Source: JBGLNJ01 sp964353405
GTDB taxonomy: Bacteria; Chloroflexota; Anaerolineae; Fen-1058
Assembly (NCBI GenBank): GCA_964353405.1
Contig: CAYGWJ010000089.1
Span: 1-9,652 of the forward strand
Direction: 5' to 3'
DNA: 9,652 nucleotides
The first letter of the stretch is position 1. The number at the start of each line of letters is the position of its first letter. A program made the translations under genes and the position numbers. Under the pieces are notes generated by a model that had not been told where the DNA came from, ran no database searches, and saw only the letters and a list, made by a program, of their open reading frames with translations. Positions 5,227-9,652 of the stretch are shown one piece after another.

Positions 5227-6189
5227 ATGAGCAACACTACTGTCACCTTCACCGACGTTCAAGCCGCAGCCGCGCGACTGCACGGGCAGGCGCATCGCAC
5301 GCCCATCATCACCTCGGAAACGTTTGACCGGATGGCTGGCTGCCGCGTGTACTTTAAGTGCGAAAACCTCCAGCGCGCGGGCGCGTTCAAGTTTCGCGGC
5401 GCGTACAACGCGCTCTCGCTCCTGACGCCGGAACAGCGACGGCGCGGCGTGGTGGCGTTCTCGTCCGGCAATCACGCGCAAGGGCTGGCGCTGGCAGCCA
5501 AAGTGCTGAACGTCCCCGCCGTCGTCGTCATGCCCTCGGACGCGTCTCCCATCAAGGTAGACGCCACACGCGGCTATGGCGCAGAGGTCGTGTTCTACGA
5601 CCGGCTGACGGGCGACCGCGAAGCCATCGCGCAGCAGCTTGCCGCAGAACGCAAGTTGACCGTCATCCCGCCGTTTGACCATCCACACATCATCGCCGGT
5701 CAGGGCACGGCGGCGATGGAGCTGTTTGAGGACATGCCCGACCTCGACGTGCTGCTGGCGCCGGTGGGCGGCGGCGGATTGATCTCGGGCTGTGCGACGG
5801 CGGCCACGGCGATGCGCCCCGGCGTGCGTGTCATCGGCGTCGAGACCGAACCGGCTAACGACGCGTGGCAATCGCTGCGGACGGGGATGCGAGTCACCAT
5901 CCCCGTGCCCGATACCATCGCCGATGGCATCCGCACCACCTGCCTGGGCGCCATCACGTTTGAGATCATGCGGAGGCTGGTGGAAGACATTGTGCTCGTC
6001 GCCGACGCGCAAGTGATAGAGGCCATGCGTTTTATGCTGATCCGCATGAAGCTGCTGGCCGAGCCGACGGGCGCGGTGCCCGTGGCGGCACTCTTGACGC
6101 GCCAGGTGAAAGGCGTTGAAGGCAAGCGGGTGGGCGTGGTGGTCTCGGGCGGCAACGCGGACCCGGCCTTGCTGAAACAAATCCTTTGA
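5227..6189 (+). CDS. PLP-dependent serine/threonine dehydratase or serine racemase-like enzyme
   Basis: This 320-residue fold-type II pyridoxal phosphate enzyme would deaminate threonine or serine to the 2-oxo acid and ammonia in the cytoplasm; relatives racemise serine or act on 3-hydroxyaspartate. Visible motifs: cofactor lysine K55 in GAFKFRGA; SSGNHAQG (79-86), which holds the substrate carboxylate and the S80 equivalent of the racemase catalytic serine; the phosphate-binding glycine loop GGGG (181-184); E206 and D212, at the spacing of the divalent metal site of serine racemase; and SGGN (307-310) over the pyridine nitrogen. There is no C-terminal ACT regulatory domain, so it is not the isoleucine-feedback-controlled biosynthetic IlvA type. 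ATG 5227 has only a weak AAGG (5214-5217) upstream. The next gene follows after 27 bases. The exact substrate cannot be decided from sequence; ilvA/tdcB naming is therefore withheld. Confidence 0.9.
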   Translation: MSNTTVTFTDVQAAAARLHGQAHRTPIITSETFDRMAGCRVYFKCENLQRAGAFKFRGAYNALSLLTPEQRRRGVVAFSSGNHAQGLALAAKVLNVPAVVVMPSDASPIKVDATRGYGAEVVFYDRLTGDREAIAQQLAAERKLTVIPPFDHPHIIAGQGTAAMELFEDMPDLDVLLAPVGGGGLISGCATAATAMRPGVRVIGVETEPANDAWQSLRTGMRVTIPVPDTIADGIRTTCLGAITFEIMRRLVEDIVLVADAQVIEAMRFMLIRMKLLAEPTGAVPVAALLTRQVKGVEGKRVGVVVSGGNADPALLKQIL

Positions 6190-6216
6190 TCTCGAACGAT
6201 TGAAGGGAAATCCCCC

Positions 6217-7137
6217 ATGCCAAACATCCGTGTCTTGACCAATCGGGCCAAGTTGGATCCGCAGCCACCGCCGCAAGTTCAACTCATGGACCTGGAAGAA
6301 TACTTGCGCGGCGTGTTGCCGCGCGAGATGTCGGCCTCATGGCCTATCGAGGCGCTCAAGGCGCAAGCCGTGGCGGCGCGCACGTATGCCATGGCGACCT
6401 TGATCCCTTTGGGCAAGCCGAGGCATGCCCCGGATGCCGACATTTGCACCACCGATCACTGCCAGGTCTGGTCGCCGGACACATCCCCGAACACCGATGC
6501 GTCAGTGATGTCCACGGCGGGGCAGTATCTCAAGTACGGCGACCGGATTGCCACCGCGTATTTCTTTGGGCATTGCAGCGGGCGCACCAGGTCAGTGGCC
6601 GAAGCGTGGGGCGGCAACGCGCTATGGTGCCAGGCAGTAGACTGCCTCACTAAATCACCACCGCCGCTCTTGGGTCACGGTATCGGCATGTGCCAGGATG
6701 GCGCCAAGCTGATGGCCGAGCGCGGCTACGATTACGAGATGATCCTGCATCACTATTACACCGATGTGACGATCGCCATCGCGGGCGTGGACCTGCCGCC
6801 AACCCAGCTGGGCTACAACAGTCAGTACGTGCTGCTGCCGCAAACGGCCGGGCCGGACGTGTGGGCGATGCTGGCGCCGTATGCGCTCCAGTTCCGCGTG
6901 ACGAGCGGGTTCAGTCACGACGACGCGCTACGCGTCCACGGCGACAAGCACGTCATTACACTCCTGGGCAGCGCCGGACAGCCGTGGAGCGTTTCGCCGA
7001 AGCTTGAACAATTCCTGCGCCAGGTCGCGCCGACCAGCGTCAGCGTCGAGCGCGTGGAAGGCAAGACGCTGGCTGAGGTGGCCGCCAAGCTGCAGAACTG
7101 CATCACACAAGACGATCGGTGGGCCTATCGCGGATAG
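6217..7137 (+). CDS. SpoIID/LytB-domain protein without signal peptide
   Basis: SpoIID-domain proteins cleave peptidoglycan glycan strands stripped of peptides (lytic transglycosylases) or enhance amidases. The domain spans residues about 20-185 of 306: EYLRGVLPREMSASWPIEALKAQAVAARTYA (starting 28, with E37 at the position of the catalytic glutamate), FGHCSGRT (117-124), and GHGIGMCQDGAKLMAERGY (153-171) with the closing HHYY. The last 115 residues are not recognised. Six cysteines lie within the domain (77, 82, 120, 138, 143, 159), more than usual, and one replaces the common serine of GHG-x-GMSQ; disulfides or a metal site are possible. No signal peptide or membrane segment precedes the domain, which is unusual for a wall enzyme. 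ATG 6217 follows AAGGG (6203-6207) by 9 bases. The stop codon lies inside a copy of an intergenic repeat. It may form an operon with the flanking enzymes. Confidence 0.88.
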   Translation: MPNIRVLTNRAKLDPQPPPQVQLMDLEEYLRGVLPREMSASWPIEALKAQAVAARTYAMATLIPLGKPRHAPDADICTTDHCQVWSPDTSPNTDASVMSTAGQYLKYGDRIATAYFFGHCSGRTRSVAEAWGGNALWCQAVDCLTKSPPPLLGHGIGMCQDGAKLMAERGYDYEMILHHYYTDVTIAIAGVDLPPTQLGYNSQYVLLPQTAGPDVWAMLAPYALQFRVTSGFSHDDALRVHGDKHVITLLGSAGQPWSVSPKLEQFLRQVAPTSVSVERVEGKTLAEVAAKLQNCITQDDRWAYRG

Positions 7138-7163
7138 CCAATGGCGGATGGCGAATAGCGGAC
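7129..7163 (+). repeat. Degenerate intergenic repeat, copy 3
   Basis: The stretch is composed of GCGGATAGCC, AATGGCGGATGGC and GAATAGCGGAC words and resembles the copies at 1870 and (inverted) 1999. It supplies the TAG stop codon (7135-7137) of the SpoIID-domain gene, so the element overlaps the last two codons. The repeat explains much of the 93-base gap before the next gene. Confidence 0.5.
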
Positions 7164-7190
7164 ACTTGCGCCTGCGCGCAGTGCAGGTGT
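7162..7190 (+). other. Hairpin between SpoIID-domain and nitrilase genes
   Basis: ACACTTGC (7162-7169) pairs with GCAGGTGT (7183-7190) with one G-U pair, around a 13-base GC-rich loop that can fold further. No T-run follows, so it is more likely an RNA processing or stability structure, or chance, than a terminator. Confidence 0.3.
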
Positions 7191-7230
7191 GGCAGATCGC
7201 GCTACAGAATACACGAGTGAGGGACGCTGA

Positions 7231-8073
7231 ATGACAAATTCAAATCAAATCACCGTGGCCGGGATCCAGTTCGATCCCAAGATTGGCCTGGTGCGCGAGA
7301 ACCTTGTGCGCATCCTCAGCCTGATTGACGAGGTCGCTGCGCAAGGTGCCAAGCTCGTAGTATTCCCCGAGTGCGCGCTTTCGGGTTATGTCTTTGATGA
7401 CATTGACGAGGCGCGCATGGCGAGTGAGCGAGTGCCGGGGCCCTCCACTCGGGCCGTTGCGGCGACATGCAAGGAACTGGGCGTGTACGCCATCGTGGGG
7501 ATGCTGGAAGATGCAGGCGATACGATCTACAACTCGGCGGTGCTGTGCGGGCCGGAGGGACTCGTCGGCGTATACCGCAAGACGCACCTGCCATTCCTCG
7601 GCGTGGACATGATGACGGGGCCTGGTCCGGACCCCTATCGCGTGTTCAACACGCCCATCGGCCGCATCGGGATGTTGATCTGCTACGATCTACGCTTCCC
7701 GGAGGCGGCGCGCTGCCTGGCGCTGGAAGGCGCGGACATTATCGCCGTGCCGACGAACTGGCCGCACGGCGCGGACACGGCGCCGGATTTTATCGCGCCG
7801 GCGCGGGCGGTAGAGAACCGTGTGTTCGTCGTGGCCGTCAATCGAGCCGGGACGGAGCGAAGCGCGTCGTTCATTGGCAAGAGCCAGATCATTGACCCTT
7901 CGGGCCGACGGCTGGCGATGGCCCAGACGACCGACGAGACGATCATTACCGCCACCTTTGATCCGGCACTGGCGCGACAAAAACGGCTCATCGTCGAGCC
8001 GGGCGTGTTCGAGATGGACACGGTCGGGGATCGCCGGCCGGAGTTGTATCACCGGATTGTGGCAGAGGTATAA
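7231..8073 (+). CDS. Nitrilase-superfamily carbon-nitrogen hydrolase
   Basis: Members of this superfamily hydrolyse amides, carbamoyl groups or nitriles through a covalent thioester. The 280-residue product shows the complete triad: E47 in FPECALSGY, K117 in YRKTHLP, and nucleophile C151 in GMLICYDLRFPE. The length is that of a stand-alone catalytic domain, with the usual C-terminal FIGKSQIIDPSGR segment. It most resembles the omega-amidase/carbamoylase-like branches, with an FLGVD loop after the lysine, but the substrate cannot be assigned. ATG 7231 follows GAGGGA (7219-7224) by 6 bases. It lies 93 bases behind the SpoIID-domain gene and 1 kb behind the PLP ammonia-lyase-like enzyme, so a role in amino acid or amide nitrogen use is conceivable. 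It ends at a convergent hairpin shared with the minus-strand gene. Confidence 0.92.
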   Translation: MTNSNQITVAGIQFDPKIGLVRENLVRILSLIDEVAAQGAKLVVFPECALSGYVFDDIDEARMASERVPGPSTRAVAATCKELGVYAIVGMLEDAGDTIYNSAVLCGPEGLVGVYRKTHLPFLGVDMMTGPGPDPYRVFNTPIGRIGMLICYDLRFPEAARCLALEGADIIAVPTNWPHGADTAPDFIAPARAVENRVFVVAVNRAGTERSASFIGKSQIIDPSGRRLAMAQTTDETIITATFDPALARQKRLIVEPGVFEMDTVGDRRPELYHRIVAEV

Positions 8074-8074
8074 A

Positions 8075-8114
8075 GGACCCGCAGGGTTGCCTTTGGCGGA
8101 AACCCTTTCGGTCC
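8075..8114. terminator. Bidirectional hairpin between convergent genes
   Basis: GGACC (8075-8079) pairs with GGTCC (8110-8114), and AGGGTT (8083-8088) with AACCCT (8101-8106), separated by a 3x3 internal loop. On the + strand CTATTTCTTTT follows; on the minus strand the sequence after the stem is CTTTAT. It fills the 43-base gap between stop codons of the nitrilase gene and the minus-strand VWA gene and can serve both. Confidence 0.6.
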
Positions 8115-8116
8115 GG

Positions 8117-9025
8117 CTATTTCTTTTGCGGCGCGGTGTCAAGCTCTGTGCGCACAGTCTGGTAGAGCGACTCGGCTTTGAGTTCGCGCAGCGTGTAGCA
8201 TGGCGCGTCGAGATGCTGGGCCAACTGCGCCGCCAACCCCTGGTCAAAGGCCGCGTGCTCCATGTTGATGACCACGGCGCGGACGTCGTCCTCGTGGATC
8301 AACTCGGCAAAGCGATAGGCTTCCTCTTGCGCGGGCATTTCAGTCATCGAAACATTCCCCGCCCCGTCGGTCAGCACGATCATCAGCGGCATCACGTCCT
8401 TGTGCAGGCGCAATTCCTGCCGGATGACCTTGTGCGCCAGGTTTAGCCCGGCGGAAAGCGGCGTCTTGCCGCCGACGGGAATATCCTTGAGCGCCTTTTG
8501 CGCCAGTTCCACGCTGTTGGTGGGAGGCAGCACCACGCGCGCCTGATCCTTCTGGAACACGACCAGCCCCACGCGGTCGCGGCGCTGATAGGCATCGGTG
8601 AGGAGTGACATGATGGCGCCCTTCGTCGCCTGCATCCGCTCGGCCACGGCCATAGACCACGACGCGTCCACCAGAAACAGAATGAGGTTCGAAGCCTTGC
8701 GGACACGCACTTTCTTTTGATAGTCCTGTGAGCGGACGGCGAGCGCAAGGCCCTTTTTATCACGGCTGAGCTGCTCGGGAGCGGCCGCGCGAAGTGTGGC
8801 ATCAAAGGCGAGGTCGGAAGGGTCGCCGGGGGAAGGCCGCGCCTGGACATAACGGCCCCGCTTGCGCTTGGTCTTGGTCGTGGAACGCCGCCCGCCCGTG
8901 GCGCGTGTCATCTTGTCCAGCGGGGTGCCGAGCTTGCGCACCTCGAATGTCTCGCCCACATCCACCGGCTGGCCGCCGTCCCACCAGTGCTCGTCCTGGT
9001 TGGCGGCGTTCATGAACTGCGGCAT
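8117..9025 (-). CDS. chlD: VWA half of a ChlD/BchD-type metal chelatase subunit
   Basis: The 302 residues from the first ATG form the C-terminal half of a magnesium/cobalt chelatase medium subunit: a linker, a basic KRKRGRYVQARP element (53-64) and FDATLRAAAPEQ (74-85), as in BchD/ChlD, then a von Willebrand A domain (about 110-300). The metal-ion-dependent adhesion site is present: D120-x-S122-x-S124 (DASWSM, with W in place of the common G), T188 in GGKTPL, and D220 in LTDG. This half normally follows an AAA+ domain in one chain. Here the AAA+ part is the upstream ORF ending at 9079, in a different frame. The ATG at 9025 and the next one at 9013 have no ribosome binding site, while the frame is open back to the A9 run at 9085-9093. 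I therefore think it is translated mainly by -1 frameshifting, not by separate initiation. The partner would be a large CobN/ChlH-type subunit, not in this window. Confidence 0.88.
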   Translation of the reverse strand: MPQFMNAANQDEHWWDGGQPVDVGETFEVRKLGTPLDKMTRATGGRRSTTKTKRKRGRYVQARPSPGDPSDLAFDATLRAAAPEQLSRDKKGLALAVRSQDYQKKVRVRKASNLILFLVDASWSMAVAERMQATKGAIMSLLTDAYQRRDRVGLVVFQKDQARVVLPPTNSVELAQKALKDIPVGGKTPLSAGLNLAHKVIRQELRLHKDVMPLMIVLTDGAGNVSMTEMPAQEEAYRFAELIHEDDVRAVVINMEHAAFDQGLAAQLAQHLDAPCYTLRELKAESLYQTVRTELDTAPQKK

Positions 9026-9064
9026 GGCGTCGGGCCGGCCCGTCTGCGGCGAGGTGCTGGGCTG

Positions 9065-9093
9065 AGGCTCACCAGAGCCTAGTGTTTTTTTTT
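9065..9093 (-). promoter_or_regulatory. Candidate -1 frameshift site: A9 run plus hairpin
   Basis: On the minus strand nine A residues (9093-9085) are read as AAA AAA AAA, then CAC TAG ends the AAA+ frame. Four bases after the run, AGGCTC (9080-9075) and GAGCCT (9070-9065) form a perfect 6-bp stem with loop TGGT. Slipping back one base gives ACA CTA GGC and an open frame, through 20 codons, to the VWA ATG at 9025. A Shine-Dalgarno-like AGGCGG (9103-9098) lies just upstream of the run. Slippery run, downstream hairpin and upstream Shine-Dalgarno-like element are the known parts of bacterial -1 frameshift signals. Confidence 0.7.
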
Positions 9094-9652
9094 AGCGCCG
9101 CCTGGCTCGGGGACTTCGGTGGGCACTGCTTGCTCTGCACTGCTGGCGTCGCTTTCGGCCTGCTCAAGGCGTTCCTCAAGATCGTCGGACGTCATCTCGC
9201 GATCCTGGAACGGGCCGCGCTTGAGCCGATGCGGGAGGGCCAGCTCGGCGGCCAGCAGGATGTCTTCGCGCGTGATGTGCGTGCGTCCCTGGAACGCGGC
9301 ATGCGCGCGGGCCGTTTTGAGGATGACCAGGTCGGCCCGGTGGCCGTCCACGCCCAGCCCGGCCATCAGCGAAGCGATAGCGGCCAGGTCGGTCTGCGTG
9401 TGCCGGACCTGCGGGAGCAACAGGCGCGCTTTTTCGATCTCGTCGGAGAGATGCTTTTCGCGCGGCTCCCATTCTGCCCTAAAGTCCTCCGGGTCGGACT
9501 CGAATTCCAGGTTGCGCTCGAGGATCGCCATGCGCGCGCCAGGGTCGCGGATGCCCTGGATGTCCACGCACAGCGCAAAGCGGTCGAGCAGTTGCGGGCG
9601 CAGGTCGCCTTCTTCCGGGTTCATCGTGCCGACGAGGATAAAGCGCGCCGGG
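9079..9652 (-). CDS. chlD: AAA+ half of a ChlD/BchI-type metal chelatase subunit (5' end outside window)
   Basis: The gene runs off the right edge; 190 residues are visible. The frame is open to base 9652 and reads PARFILVGTMNPEEGDLRPQ at the edge, so the internal methionine of VGTMNPEEG is not the start. This is the sensor-1 region (N of TMNPEEG) and arginine-finger segment (LLDRF) of the magnesium chelatase AAA+ family, followed by the helical lid with the sensor-2 motif GHRADLVILKTARAHAAFQGRT and ITREDILLAAELALPHRLKRGPF. A Pro/Glu/Ser-rich linker follows and ends in GGAKKKH. The Walker A and B motifs would lie outside the window. ATP hydrolysis by such modules drives metal insertion into protoporphyrin or hydrogenobyrinate. 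The stop TAG directly follows the A9 slippery run; terminating there gives a short ChlI-like subunit, shifting -1 gives the long subunit with the VWA domain. Confidence 0.92.
   Translation of the reverse strand, partial: PARFILVGTMNPEEGDLRPQLLDRFALCVDIQGIRDPGARMAILERNLEFESDPEDFRAEWEPREKHLSDEIEKARLLLPQVRHTQTDLAAIASLMAGLGVDGHRADLVILKTARAHAAFQGRTHITREDILLAAELALPHRLKRGPFQDREMTSDDLEERLEQAESDASSAEQAVPTEVPEPGGAKKKH

Noticed and set aside
5212..6282. A 356-codon minus-strand frame opposite the dehydratase gene
   Set aside because: It is an antisense shadow with His/Arg/Asp-rich composition; the + strand gene carries all PLP enzyme motifs.

Overview
The window is about 60% GC and looks like a chromosomal segment of a free-living bacterium, most plausibly a member of the Chloroflexota. 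That placement is an inference from gene content: small proline-rich/poly-cysteine membrane proteins, a DUF5647-like small protein, and a ChlD-type chelatase gene in a setting without other chlorophyll genes. No rRNA, tRNA, CRISPR array or insertion sequence is visible.

Layout. Bases 1-349 hold a possible promoter, a hairpin and a transmembrane-coding stretch without a normal start. Bases 350-1518 hold a run of small membrane proteins on the + strand: a DUF4190-like protein, a proline-rich single-pass protein with five consecutive cysteines in its membrane helix, and a shortened paralogue of the latter that appears frameshifted. Next is rpsO (1596-1865) with a near-consensus promoter and its own terminator. 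A structured leader follows, then pnp (2166-4460), closed by a strong terminator. A lower-GC two-gene unit of small uncharacterised proteins (4548-5145) sits behind an apparently leaderless promoter. Downstream are a fold-type II PLP serine/threonine dehydratase-like enzyme (5227-6189), a SpoIID-domain protein without signal peptide (6217-7137) and a nitrilase-superfamily amidohydrolase (7231-8073). A bidirectional hairpin separates these from minus-strand genes: a VWA-domain ORF (8117-9025) and the 3' part of an AAA+ ORF (9079 to the window edge).

The most important observation concerns those last two ORFs. They are the two halves of a ChlD/BchD-type metal chelatase subunit. The AAA+ ORF ends just after a run of nine A residues, followed four bases later by a perfect 6-bp hairpin. 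A -1 shift on the A run bypasses the stop and continues without any stop codon into the VWA frame. This is the layout expected for programmed frameshifting, by which one chlD gene makes both a short AAA+ subunit and a long AAA+-VWA subunit of a cobalt/magnesium chelatase. A homopolymer sequencing error is the alternative.

Other points of interest are the decaying paralogue before rpsO (start codon and C-terminus both displaced relative to its sister), a long stem-loop and a 33-codon ORF in the pnp leader, the leaderless two-gene unit, and a degenerate intergenic repeat present at three places.
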